Positions 40,930 to 52,932 of a DNA stretch of 64,000 nt are shown in pieces. Source of the stretch: Purpureocillium takamizusanense (Eukaryota > Ascomycota > Sordariomycetes > Hypocreales > Ophiocordycipitaceae); NCBI RefSeq assembly GCF_022605165.1, contig NC_063068.1, positions 4,650,001 to 4,714,000 of the forward strand. Direction: 5' to 3'. Position 1 is the first letter of the stretch, and every line of letters starts with the position of its first letter. A program made the position numbers and the translations under genes. The notes under the pieces are model-generated. The model was not told the origin of the DNA, did no database searches, and worked only from the letters and a program-made list of their open reading frames with translations.

Positions 40930-43411
40930 TCATCCCACGAGGCTCCGCGCTCTCCTCCGCTCCTCCTCGGTCAGCACCCACTCGATCCCGCCGTCGCCGT
41001 CGCCGTCGCCTTCAGCCTGCAGCTCCTCCCACTCATCCTCCTCCATGTTGGCGACCATCAGGAGCTGCGTCACCCGCGCAAACGCCTCCCGGACCACGTA
41101 GTCTCCCCGCGACACCGTGTCCACGATGCCCGTAAAGTCTCTCTCCATGCGGACCGCCCCGAACCCCGTCGTCCTGCCCCCGTAGCTCAGGATCCGCTTC
41201 TCCAGCACTCTGGAGAGGTACCGTGCCGTGAGGTCCAGCAGGTGGCTGTACGTGCCCGACGTCATCAACCGCGCGAGCGCCTTCATCAGCTGGTCCCAGC
41301 CGTGCTCGAACCGCCGCCGCACCTGGTCCATCAAGTCTTCCTCCGTCTCGTCGTTTTGCTGTGCCATCTCCGACAGCTCTTCTTCTGTCAGCGTGTAGTC
41401 GGCGTCTCGGAACGTGTCGCTCAGTACGGGCCGCAGCCGTGCCTTGACCACCTGATTGAACAGCACCTGGATGCCCTCGTTGAGCAGCTCCGTCGACTTT
41501 GACACCACGGCGGTCTCCAGCGTATGCAGCGCCTTGGCAACCAGCCCGACATCCCTATCAAATGGGAACGAATCCTTGAGAGACGGATGTAGCGTCACCG
41601 CCCCGACCTGGCCCTCGACGGGCACTATTCGGCCGCCTATGATCCTCTGTAGGTACTCGTTGGCCACGTCCAGACTGTTGATCAGGACGATGAACTGTAT
41701 GATCTTATCCTCCGGCGGGAAACCTCCCTGTATGATGGCTTTGGGATAAGATTCGTCGCGCATCTTGCGCTGCATCATGCCGACAAAGTCTGATTCCAGT
41801 ACTCGACCGACCGTGGGCAGAACCGCGGTGATGACGTCTCGTTGCGACGTTGAAAGCGTCTTTTGGATGACAGTGTTGGCAATGTACATAACATCGTCGA
41901 CTGCCAAAATGATGTAAGGCGCATTGCCTTCGAGATGCTTGTTCAAGCTGAGCGATAGCCCACTCGGATATTCGTCCAGTTGGAACGCCTTCTCGACGGA
42001 CCGGCGGAAGAAGAAGGTCGTCATTACGTTATATGGAGAGGACAGCTTGGACGAGACCTTTCGATAGAGGTTGGACTTGACCAGCAAGTCGGGTATGACC
42101 AAAGGGCTGTCTTCAGTCCCGGGGTCCTGGCGTCCTGTCAGCATGCCGTTCCCATAACGTTTCTTGGATCAAACCTACCATGCACTTGCCCGACAGAAAC
42201 CGTGTAAATAACGACCACCGCCCCAGCATGACGGCAATCTCGCTGAGCAAGGCGTCCACCTCCTTCATGTTCACCCCCTCGTCCTCGCTGTTCCGAGCGT
42301 TGTTGCCAGCGCCCACGGCCGGCGAGTTGACCCGGGGTGTTCCGCCGCGCGGCGGCTGAGGCAGGAAGCTCTGGACCAGGAACGAGAAAGGATAGCTCTT
42401 GACGTCGGTCAGCTTCCTATCCACACCACGCTCGTCGCTCCACGTGTCCAGAATGATGCCGCCCTGCACGTCGGCCTCCATTTGCAGCCGCTCGATGACT
42501 CGAACCATCTTGCCGGTGCCGTAGTGTCTCTCCACCAGCCCACCGTGACCCTCGACAATCTGGGCAATGTGCTCAAACAACTTGGTAAGAGCATTGGCGT
42601 AGAAGAAGCCCTCCTTGCGGTTGTTTCCGCCGATGCTGTCCTTGAGCGTCGCCCGAGCAGTGCCCGCGACCCCCTGACAGACGTATCGGCCGTACACGTC
42701 CAAGCCCACGTCCGCCCTCCCAATCAGGGGGAACAGCTTGAAGAAGCGGGTGACCTTTGTGCCGTCGCCGTCGCTCGCCGCCTTGTCGAACTCACGGAGG
42801 AACAGACCGCACAAGCTCTCCCTTGCGCCCTCGAGCGTCACCCACGGCGGGTCCGGCACCTCGACGCTCGGCACTATGCTGGCCGCAAAGGCGCCGCGCG
42901 CGATCTCCTCGGGCACTTGGCTGGCCCTCGACAGATAGGCCGCAGCTGCCTCCCAGTCCTGCGGGGCGCCCATGGAGCCCACGACGCCGTTGACGCAGGC
43001 CTTGAGCTCGGCCACCTGCTCCACCACGCCCAGCGTGTCCTCGACGCGGCTCTTCTCGAGGTCCAGCTGTTTGACTCGGCCGCTCAGCCGACCAGCCGTC
43101 TCGGACGCAGAGGAGAGCATCTCGTTGCCGACGGACCGCGCAGCGATGACCTGCGCGCCGAGCCCGGCACGCAGCAGGTCCAGCCGGCCGAGGTCGCGAG
43201 ACAGGTCCGCCTGCGAGGCGACCAGGGCATCGAGCCGTGCTGTTATTGCAGTTTCGCGCTCGTGAAGGGCCGCCAGCGCGGCGCGCAGCTGCTCAGCGTT
43301 GGTGGCATCTTGGACGGTCGGCGCCGCTAGCGGTGGACCCTGGGTTGTTGCCGTCACGCCGTGGTGTTCGTGGCCCGAGCGGATGGCGATGCCATTGGAA
43401 AGGGAGGACAT
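40930..43411 (-). CDS. COG4: Conserved oligomeric Golgi complex subunit 4
   Basis: The structure is complement(join(40930..42126, 42179..43411)), 809 residues, with a 52-nt intron after Met (KCM-DPGTED). COG4 is in lobe A of the COG tether that docks intra-Golgi retrograde vesicles and keeps glycosylation enzymes in place. The N-terminus has coiled-coil heptads (EQLRAALAALHERETAITAR, then LSGRVKQLDLEKSRVEDTLG). Family marks: RFFKLFPLIGRADVGLDVYG, RYVCQGVAGTARATLKDS, FFYANALTKLFEHIAQIVEG, VIERLQMEADVQGGIILDTW and ERGVDRKLTDVKSYPFSFLV. The C-terminal exon carries MTTFFFRRSVEKAFQLDEYP and the CATCHR helical bundle. The start was set at MSSLSNG because the upstream in-frame sequence is not family-like. 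The gene reads in the same direction as the neighbouring Golgi pump gene PMR1. Confidence 0.93.
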
Positions 43412-44017
43412 TGACGGAGACAAGGCGAGGCCGAGAGGCGCATAGCTGCCTTCCTGCGATCGTCGTTGCGGAAACGAGGAAGCTGTCGAAGGTGGTGCAC
43501 AGCGCAAGACGGAGTGGAGGATGGAGGAGTACTGGACACGAAGTGGGTTCAATCCAATCCAGTGCTGTCTGTCGACTGCCGCCACAGCTCGTTCGTCGCC
43601 AGAGGGAGGGCCGGGCAGCATCCACTGTCAGCCCACTACCTACTAATCACTCCCTGAGCGATTGCCCACCGACCCAGCGGCCACCTGCCTGTAAATAAGG
43701 TAAGATGGGCGGACGCCCGAGCCGGCCTCGAATAAGGTATCGCCAGTCAAAGGGCAACCCGGAACCTCCAGCCGACGGCAGGCACCTGCAACACCCTTGG
43801 CCACGCACGCCACCATGATTGTACAGATTTACATTCTGATGTGCACGCGACACAGCAGCACGAGGCTAGTATGCAAAAAGGGACCACACCCCCCGCCGCC
43901 AGATCTATGTAGTAGCATCATCAATACACAACCGACCTCTCCCGACACCAGACCCGTCCAAGGGATATGAGCCTTTGGAATTGCGCCGCCCGTCCACCAG
44001 AAACCCAAACCTATTTC
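43412..44017. other. COG4 promoter and PMR1 3' flank
   Basis: 606 bp with no supported gene. Short GC-rich ORFs here do not resemble proteins. Confidence 0.5.
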
Positions 44018-47000
44018 TTACACCGCCTGGCTGTACCCGCTTCCCAAACGCCTCTTGCCGTACTTCAGGTATTTTCGCAGCTCGTCCGCCCAAAACACGG
44101 TGCTGCAAAGCGCAACCAATCGAACCAAGTCGCCGAAGCTGAGCGCCTCGGTCTGGAACACCTCCTGCAACCATGGCATGTATATCACCAGCAGCTGGCA
44201 TATCAGGCTGAGGGACACGGCCCAGTTGAACAGGTTGTTCGCGAACAGACCCATCTCGCCACGGAAGATGGACTTGGACTCAGACCGGCAGCTGAGCGCA
44301 TTAAACATGTCGAAGAAGACGAAGCACGTAAACGTCATAGTCGTGTCCCGTCGCGTCACCTGTCCGTCCGCCAGCATCTCCCGGCTGTATATCAGCATCG
44401 TGCCAACCATGATGATGGACGCCGACGTCAGCACGCGCATGAGCACCGCCCTAGTAAGGACAGGGTCGCCCCGGTTCCGTGGTGGCCGGTTCATCACGTC
44501 CGGGTCAACCTTTTCGACACCAAGCGACTGTGCCGGAGGGCCGTCCATGATGATATCTGCGTTTCACTCGTTAGCAAGAAATTCCACCCTGTCAACACGC
44601 CTCCCCGAGAGTTGCGCTCACTGATCCAGAGAATCTGCATGGCATTCAGGGGTGTCCTGAAGCCAAAGCAGGTGCAGAGAAAGACGAGCGACAGGCCCGC
44701 CGCGCTGGTGCTGAGCTGAAACGTCAAGAAATTCTGAATGTTGTTGAATATGCCCTTGCCCTCCTCTATGGCATGCAGAATGGTCGAGAAGTCGTCGTCG
44801 GTGAGAATCATATCCGCCGCTTCTTTGGCAACGTCGGTCCCGTGGCGGCCCATCGAGATACCAATGTCAGCCTTCTTCAGGGCCGGCGCGTCGTTGACGC
44901 CATCTCCCGTCATGGCCACGATGTCGCCACGAGATTGCAGCGCTCTGATGATCTTGAGCTTGTGGTCGGGGTTCGTTCGGGCAAAGATGGTCGTGTGCTG
45001 CAGTGCCTGCGCCAGGTCTTGCTCAGACATCTGGTCTACTTCGTCGCCCCTCAAAACGGACTTCACCGTCGACTGGCTTGTCGAATGAGCGCTAGGCACA
45101 GCAATCGTCATGCCCAGTTGCCTGCCGATTGCCACAGCCGTCGTCTCCGCGTCGCCTGTGATCATGACGACTTTGACGCCACCTCTCATCAATCGCCTGA
45201 TCGATCGAGCGACGCCAGGTCTCGGCGGATCGCTCATGCCAACCAAGCCGGCAAAGGTAAGATCCCTATATGCCTCATCCGATCCCGGCAACGGAGAACC
45301 CGAGCCGTCTTGCCCGGGCGTGCCACTGCGTGGTGCTCCCGGCGTCGAGCGTCCCTTTGCCGATCTGTTGACTGGTCCACTAGCGAAAGCCAGTACCCTG
45401 AGACCCTTGGCCGCCATGGTCTCGGCTGCGGCCAGTGCCTCCTGGCGCCGGGCGTGATCGAGCACGATTTCGCGTCCGTCTCGTTCAAGGTAGGTGTCAC
45501 AAGCCGCGAGCACCTTTTCAATGGAGCCCTTCATGTACGCATACTCCTTTTCACCCTTGGCGTCGGATCCGATCGTAACGCCCATCCACTTGCGCTCGGA
45601 GCTGAACGGGGTCTCGGTGACGCGAGGGCCGACAGACTCGCGCGCATCGTGCTCGTTGAACTTATCAAGCAAGTCTAGCATGGCCACATCTGTCGGCTGC
45701 CCGACCCATCGGGTGTACGGGGCGGCGTCTTCGCGACCGATGGTCGAGGATAGAACGGCCGTGGCCGCCGCCCCGTTGTCCGTATACTTCTGAGCAAGCC
45801 GTGCGTTGTTGGCAATATTGCCGATGCGAAGGATTCGCATCGACGCCTGGCTGATTTTGTTTTCAAGAGACTCGGCATCTGATACCACGTCAAACGCACC
45901 TCCTGCTCCAAAGCACCACAGCTCGGAGGTGGTCATATGATTTGTCGTTAGCGTGCCTTAGGGAAAAGTGTTAGTTCATCCGATACATCACTCCGTTCAA
46001 CGTCGAGACATACCTGTCTTGTCCGTGCAAACCACATTCACCGACCCCAATGTCTCGACCTTGGGCATGCGGCGAACAATGGCATTGTGTCTGGCCATTC
46101 GGTGCACTCCGAGGGCTAAAGTGACAGTAACGATGATGGGCAGGCCCTCTGGAATGGCGGCGACGGCCAAAGAGATGGAGATGGTGAATATCTCGAGCAG
46201 ACCTTTACCTTGCAGCCAACCCACGAACGAGATCAGGGCAATGACAGCAAATGACGCCTTGCTGAGCTGAGACCCGAGATCATCCATGGACAGCTGCAAC
46301 GGTGATCGCGGGCTCTCGGTCCCTGTGACACTCGTTGCGATGGTACCGAAATGCGTGCTGCCCCCTGTGGCAAACACGATGCCTTGGCCGTAGCCCGATT
46401 TGACCAGCGTTCCCATGTACGCGATGTTGTGTGTGGTGCTGTTGGCGTGATCACCTTGGCTGTCGCTCGGTGACAGCGTGGATGGGCGAGGGAGCTGGAC
46501 ATGGCTGATGCCAAGGGCATTGATTCTACGCGATCGAGCCTCGGTGGTCACTCGAACGGGATCCGTCTCTCCGGTCAAGTTGGACTCGTCGATGGTGAGG
46601 TCTGCCGCTTTGGTGACGCGTATGTCTGCGGGGATGCGATCGCCGGTAGTGAAGAGCACTAGATCGCCCGGAACAAGTTGGCCAGCCATGACCTTGGCTG
46701 ACGTTGCATCGAGAACGTCTTCGGCTGGAGTCTTGAGGCCGGGGCTCAAGGAGCCGTCCGCACCCTCCAAGGCGGCGGGCGGCCACGACGACGTCTTGGG
46801 TGTGCCCTGAGGCTTCGCTGGTCCGCCCCGCACAAGGTGGGCATGATTCGGAACCAGGTGGTTGAGAGCCTCAATTGACTGCTCCGATCGGTATTCCTGG
46901 ACGAAGCCGACGGTGACGACGATGGTGACGGCCACCGTGATGCTGACTGCATCATCCATGTTGCCCAGCAGCAAGGACGTACCCGCGGATACGAGCAGCA

Positions 47001-47429
47001 GCACAATGAGTGGCTCTTGGAACTGCTTCACGAAGCGCAGCCATAGCGGTTCGGGATCTTCGTGGGGTATCTCGTTCGGGCCATAGTCGCCGAGGCGCGT
47101 CAGGGCTTCGGTTGGCGTAAGGCCCTGGGTCAGAGATGTTCGCAGCCGGGCGGCCGCCTCGCTCGGGGTCATGTATGAAAAGTCATCGGCAACGCCCTGT
47201 AGGATTCCAATCAGCAAACACAACATGACATGTAAATGGGGAAAGCATTAGTGTAGCGTCGTACCCGCGCATGCGCCGAAGTCGTCCTGACATGCCGAGG
47301 CCTCGAAGGCGGCTTGTCGCCCTCGGAGTCCTGAGTGAAGCCGGAAATGGTCGGAATACTGTTGCCGGCAGCCGTAGGGAGCAGCGGCCCGTGATTTGCG
47401 CCCTGGTTCCCCTGCCATGGCAGCTGCAT
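44018..47429 (-). CDS. PMR1: Golgi P-type Ca2+/Mn2+-ATPase
   Basis: The structure is complement(join(44018..44556, 44622..45956, 46014..47196, 47265..47429)), 1073 residues. It pumps Ca2+ and Mn2+ into the Golgi, supporting glycosyltransferases and secretion. A Ser/Pro-rich cytosolic tail is followed by the cation-ATPase N-domain ([40 protein letters not shown]). TM1-2 and the actuator domain follow ([15 protein letters not shown]). TM4 contains [20 protein letters not shown]. The phosphorylation site is CTDKTGTLT (D447), split by intron 2. The hinge is [20 protein letters not shown], with [22 protein letters not shown]5-10 follow, with [20 protein letters not shown]. Codon-frame joins rebuild these motifs exactly. 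The actuator region has a Pro/Gly-rich insert ([20 protein letters not shown]). The start is the least certain part: the first in-frame ATG of exon 1 was used (MQLPWQGNQ). Confidence 0.93.
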
Positions 47430-49411
47430 CGTCGCGCACAAAGCGCACCGCGCCGGTGCAGGAGGTGCACGAGGATCACCGACCGACGAGGGAGCGGGTG
47501 CTCTGGCGGGTCATGGGGAACGAGAGCAATGGCGACGTCGCCTGTGAGAGGCGCGTGTCTAGATGCCTCTACTCTGCGTGTGGTCGATGGAGGAACGGGG
47601 GCGTCGGCGTGGGTAGATTGGGGACGATGTCGATGGTTTGAGAACAAGTGTCGTTAGGGAGGACAAGCTGGTTAGTTCCCACGGACGTTGCAGGCACGGA
47701 CGGGCCTTGGTGTGGCGTTGGGACACAGCTGGAGCGGTTCAGGATCAATTGCCCCCCTGAGAGGGGTCCATGGGGGGGGTTCTACCTAACCAGAGGGCGC
47801 CTCAGGTTCACATCAGTCTCCAATGTCGATCCGGCCACGCATGGAGCGGGCTCAGTGGAGGGTCCGGGGGGCCTTGGGGGCGCCATGCATCAGTAACAGT
47901 GGAAGCGACCGCTGTGGGGGGCGCCTGGGCAGCGGAAGGCCAATGGTAGGCGAGGCGCCATGTGGTAAAGCTGAGCCACAGTTGAGGTTATCGGACATGA
48001 GACAAAGACGGGGAGCTGGCCAGGAACGCCGCGTTGCATGCAAGGATAGGATGGAGCCCAAAAAAAAAAAAAAGGCAATTGCCTTCTCTGGCGGTGGGCT
48101 CGCGGCGTGACTTGCAGCAGCGACGTGCTGGCTTCTTGCTCGCATCCTGGCATCTAGGGGAGGGGATGTCGCAGTCGGATGTCGCGCAAAAGGACGAAGT
48201 ACGGTGCTCGGCCGACGGGCCAGGCCGGACTTTGAGGCGGGTGCCCAGGTGGTTTATTATGTCCATGTACTTGCCTTGACAATGCGGAGACGCTGGTCAT
48301 ACGTAGGCCAGTATCCGATGGCTTATTACTACTACCTACCTAACTAGTAGTACGAAGTACAGGTAACCTCTTCGTAGGTAGTACATGGGTATACTGTACG
48401 TTGATGAATTGCTTCCACCCGCTCCATAGTGTTGCCAAACGCAAGCGCCTATGCGAATCTGGGCCCGCGGCAGAGCAGGGCCGCTGGTGGAAGAACCTTT
48501 GCGCCATGCCTGCGTCCTGACATGACAACGGAACCTAGGTTGGAAAGGTCAGTCAGTACCTTACCTGCCAACACAGGCGGCTGTTTGGTTGCCCTGAAGC
48601 AACAGCGTGGCGGTCAAGACTTGATTGAGTGGCCGCTGGCACACGGCAGTGGGACAGAGGCGTGGCTGGGGCGTGGGGGGGAAGGCGCGCCGGAATCCGG
48701 GTTTACTAGTAATTCCGCGCTCTGCACGTGCATCCGCGTGCGGCGAGTGGCCAGATGGACGAAAGCAGTGGAGCCTCGTTCCAGACGTCCCAAGACGTTC
48801 CAGCAGGTAGGGGTACGTACCTCGCGTTGAGCCACGCCTTGCACTTGCACGCCGCTCCGCCGAGCCCCCCAGCCACGCCATTTTAGTCACGACCTGAGGA
48901 GCCCCCAGCCCGGCGCCCCAGCGCTCAGCGGCGTCGACTCGTCCACCTTCGCTCTCCCGCCTCCCCCCGTCCGTCCGTCCCCTCCAACACCCGCCCAAAC
49001 TCACGGCTCCCATTTCTTCCTCCTCCCCGTCCGTCCATCCATCACCGCCGCTCCCTCATCGCGTCGCCGCTCGTCGCTTCTATCGCACCGGCCCCCGCCG
49101 CCCGCCGCGACGACACGACACGCTCATCGCGATTGCTCTGCTCTCGCTTGCTTCATGCCGGCGCGCTGTTTTCTTGGGCGCGCGTGAATCTGGCCTGACA
49201 CGGGTCCCGCCCGCTGCTTGTTTATCCACCCGCAACGCGCACCCCTGGCCCTGTGTTTACTCACCTCCGCGCGACTGCCCTCCGCCACCACCTCGTCCGC
49301 CGGCGTTGGCTCGCCTCCTGGTAGCCGCTGCCGACTCTCTGCATCGCTCATCGCCTGCCTCATCGCCCTCGTGGCTCTCCCGTCGCCGCGCGCCGCGCCA
49401 CCGTCGCCGTC
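47430..49411. other. Divergent promoter region PMR1 / RAD21
   Basis: 2 kb with no supported gene. It includes an A13 run at 48061, a TAC/GTA cluster at 48325-48400, and a pyrimidine-rich leader (48940-49110) in front of RAD21. Confidence 0.5.
49059..49240. promoter_or_regulatory. MluI-box-like elements upstream of RAD21
   Basis: The reverse complement of GACGCGA lies at 49059-49065, GCGCGT at 49180-49185 and ACGCGC at 49235-49240. These are within 360 bp of the RAD21 start. They are imperfect MBF-type sites and GC-rich DNA makes such words common, so support is weak. Confidence 0.3.
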
Positions 49412-51342
49412 ATGTTCTACTCGGAGACGCTGCTCAACAAGAGCGGGCCGCTCGCCCGCGTCTGGCTCTCGGCCAACCTCGAGCGCAAGCTCTCCAAGAA
49501 CCACATCCTCCAGTCCAATGTCACCGACAGCGTTGAGGCCATCATCACGCCTAACCAGGCGCCCATGGCCCTGCGCCTCAGCGGCCAGCTGCTGCTCGGT
49601 GTCGTGAGGATATATCAGCGCAAGACGCGCTATTTGCTTGACGACTGCAACGAGGCCATGATGAAGATCAAGATGGTTAGCCCATCCTCCCTCGCCCTCC
49701 CAAGTCATGACGCGCACTCCCATGCTAATCCGCTCTTCAGGCATTTCGATCTAGTGGTAACAATGACCTTGCTGCCAACCTACAAGTCTCCAACCGCGAG
49801 GCGCTGCTGCTGCCGGACAGGATCACTCCATATGACAACCTCGAGCTTCCCCCACCGCCCGATGCGTCGTGGCTCCTGTCGCAGGCCGACGACGTGACTG
49901 CCACCCCAGTTGGCCGTAAAGGACGTATCAGCAACAACAGGGACATCAACCTGCAGGAAGACTTTGACAACAGCCAGTTCCTCCAGGGCAACAGCGCCTT
50001 GGATGAGGATGATCTCGTCCCAATGGACGACCTCGACCTTGGACTCGACTTCGGCATTGACATGGACGGTGGCCCAAGCCAGAGCATCGAAATGGGTCGA
50101 GATGCGCCTGCAGCTCGTGACTTTGAGGATGACGTGCTGAGCGAGCTCGATATGATGCCTCGCCATGGCAAGGACGACTCCATCGCGCTCGACTTTGGCG
50201 AGGACGGTGTCCGCATCGCCGACGGAGAAGGCGACATACCCATGGGAGACGACGACTTTGGCTTCAATGTTGACGATCAGTCTGCCATGCCCGAGCTGGC
50301 TGGCGCTGCAGCCTTCAACCGCGCGAGGATATCCGAATCGCCGCTTTCGGACATTGATGAGGCGCTGGCCCGAGAGGTGGAACAGGAGTACTCGAGACAC
50401 AACCAAACAGATCTGTACGAGCCCATGGACGACACGGAGACGGCGCTCATCCGGCGACCCACGCAGCGCTCCAAGAAGCAGAAAATCATGCTGCCCGACG
50501 ACGAGATTGCGCTGTCAAGCAGCCACATCAAGCAGCAGCAAATCGACCGACACAACATCATCAAGCCCGCTGCTTTCCTTCCCCGTGACCCGTTCCTCCT
50601 AGCCCTGATGGAGATGCAGAAGAGTGGCGGATTCGTTTCGGGCATCATGTCCGAGGGCCGCAGCGCCGCGTGGGCCCCCGAGCTCCGCGGCATGCTCTCC
50701 CTCGATGCGATACGGGGGATCAGCGACTTGAAGCGCAAGCGCGACAGCGGCATCGCCGACGTCGACAGCGAGCAAGGCGCCCTGAAATCCCCTCGCCTCG
50801 AACTCGGAGACGACACCGACTTTGGCTTTGATGGCCATGGGCTCGGCAACCAGAGCGTGACGGCCGACGGCACCATCCTGGAGATTGGCGCCGACGATGA
50901 CGACCACCACGACCGAGACATGGGAAGCCCAATGCCTGCCTTTGACGAGACGACGGCACCGCTCGTACACCCGGCCGACAGCGGCCCCGTTTCGGTCGGC
51001 ACTAAGCATGCCGTCCACATCCTGCGCGACCTGTTTGGCTCAGAAGCGGCCACGAGCGCCGAGACACGCAAGAAGTCGCAAGTCGTGTTCCAGAGCCTGC
51101 TGCCCGAGAAGCGCACAACAAAGGCCGAGGCCACCAAGATGTTCTTTGAATGCCTTGTCCTTGCCACCAAGGACGCCATCAAGGTCGAGCAAGGCTCCGA
51201 GCTGGGCGCGCCGATCCGCGTGCGGGGGAAGCGTGGCCTCTGGGGCGACTGGGCCGAGCGCGAGGCTGGCGGCGAGATCTCCCACCAGAACGAGCCAGAG
51301 CCCGCGGCCGTCAGCGCGCACGCTGTCGCCGTCGAGGCGTAA
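49412..51342 (+). CDS. RAD21: Cohesin kleisin subunit RAD21/SCC1
   Basis: The structure is join(49412..49675, 49741..51342), 621 residues; the 65-nt intron lies after KIKM. Mitotic cohesin alpha-kleisin closes the SMC1-SMC3 ring and is cut by separase at anaphase. The N-terminal Rad21/Rec8 domain starts MFYSETLLNKSGPLARVWLS and continues LERKLSKNHILQSNV, ALRLSGQLLLGVVRIYQRKT and RYLLDDCNEAMMKIKM. Exon 2 continues with REALLLPDRITPYDNLELP and DINLQEDFDNSQFLQ. The central part is acidic and unstructured. It contains one match to the separase site consensus (S/D)xExxR (SIEMGR, cleavage expected after R208). The C-terminal winged helix is HAVHILRDLFGSE, then KRTTKAEATKMFFECLVLAT. Length matches filamentous-fungal RAD21. 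REC8 was considered, but the N-terminus and length favour the mitotic form. Confidence 0.94.
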
Positions 51343-52179
51343 TGCATCTTTGCTGGAAACATTTTTGCGGTAGTAATGAAGCCGCGGCTGGCCGGCCAAC
51401 GCGCCGTGCCCGGCTCGTGTATGATTACTGGCTTGGTGCATTGTTGGGCATTGGCTTGTTCAAGACGGCGTTGGAGGCGTTGGCTGGGAGATACCACGGA
51501 TCGCGCGAGAGGAACCGCCGACTGATGATCAGGAAAGATCCTAAAAGGGGAAACAGCTCTAGTATTGGAATGCGCGTGACTGCGCTGGCTGAGCCGAGGG
51601 CCGCGGCCAGGACTGTTTCCCAGAAGTGCGTTGAAATGAGGATGGGTTGGGTGGTGTTGGGGTAGGTAGGCAGTTTGTAGCTTGATCGAATAAAACCTGA
51701 TACGGAAATGCCAAAACGCTCTCTGCGCAGCATTGAGTATGACAGTACGCTGCGCGTGAGTGGATGCGGTTCTAGTATCTAGTTATGTATGAAGCAATGC
51801 CGGTTAATGTTGGTGGGATGTCCACAATGGCGGTTGTGGCTCGCCTCGTTTCTTTGGCGGCGTGAGATGAGTGCTGCCCCGCCATACCCTCTTTACCACT
51901 ATTGACCCCACGTTGAGGGTCCCGTCGTCATTTCCAGGCACCTGCAGACAGACGCTCTTCTTGGTGCTAAATACTACACCACCTCCCTACTGCTCATCCC
52001 GAAGCAACGCCTCGCCATCTCGCTTCGATATCGCATAGCGTCGTGTTCCAGCTCCCACCCCGAACTCGAAACATTCAACGTCGCTCCCGCCCCCTCCGCG
52101 TACGCGATCGCCTCTCCCCCTCGCCCTCGAGCGCGCCCGCCCCCCCTTCCCCTACCTACCGAGCAGCACAGCGCCCAGC
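51343..52179. other. RAD21 3' flank and tubulin cofactor A promoter
   Basis: 837 bp with no supported gene. The last 150 bp are pyrimidine-rich, as in other leaders in the window. Confidence 0.5.
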
Positions 52180-52715
52180 ATGCCCGCACCCTCGCCCCTC
52201 GCCATCGCGACCAGCTCCGTCGAGCGGCTGCTCAAGGAGGAGAAGTCGTACCACCAGGAGCTGGCGCAGCAGGAGGCGCAGGTCAAGGCGCTCGAGGACA
52301 AGATCAAGGCCCGCGGCGCCGCGAGCGAGGACGGCAACGACGAGTTTATGCTCAAGCAGCAGGTGAGAAGGAAGCCAAGCCCGGCCGACCCCAGATTACG
52401 AAAGCGTCATGATGTGCCCCAGGCACAAGGGGAAGTAAAAAAAAAAAGGGGGGGGGGGGCTGCTACATATCGCAAGGCAGCAGATATCGAAGCTTTGCTT
52501 TCGTGACTAAAACAAACGCTGACGCACGAGTGTGGTACGTCTTGCAGCAAACCGCCGTCGAGCAGACCAGGGCCGTCTTCGCGCCGCTCAGGGAGCGCAT
52601 TGCGACAGCCGTGACGAAGCTCGAGGAGCAGATCGCGACGAGCGAGGAGTCCAACACAAACGCCGCCGACTTGGAGACAGCAAAGGCGGTTCTGGCGCGG
52701 GCCAGGGCCGCGTAG
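52180..52715 (+). CDS. RBL2: Tubulin-binding cofactor A (beta-tubulin chaperone)
   Basis: The structure is join(52180..52362, 52548..52715), 116 residues, the usual size for the family. Cofactor A binds beta-tubulin released from the chaperonin and hands it on in the heterodimer assembly pathway. The fold is a three-helix bundle, and the sequence is almost entirely helical and charged. It begins with LAIATSSVERLLKEEKSYHQ, then a long helix with the QEAQVKALEDKIKARG segment, FMLKQQ at the junction, AVEQTRAVFAPLRERIATAV, and a last helix ending AVLARARAA. The 185-nt intron contains an A/G-run (aaaaaaaaagggggggggg) near 52439-52460. The gene is convergent with THO7, whose stop codon lies 217 bp away. 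Confidence 0.92.
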
Positions 52716-52932
52716 ACAAGGATAAATGGAATACAGAGCAGGCTACAGAGGGACATGACTTGTTTGTGCGAGGGGGAGAGGAAATACCACAATTGGTAGA
52801 CCGAAAGAACGAAATCGAATCATGATTACGCCGTGCCCCCTTTTTCCCTGTCTCTAAGTTGTGGTATCACTGGTCTTGATGCCTCTGGCAGCTGCGAGCA
52901 CGGTGAGCCGACCAAGCTCGTTCAGCCCTTTC

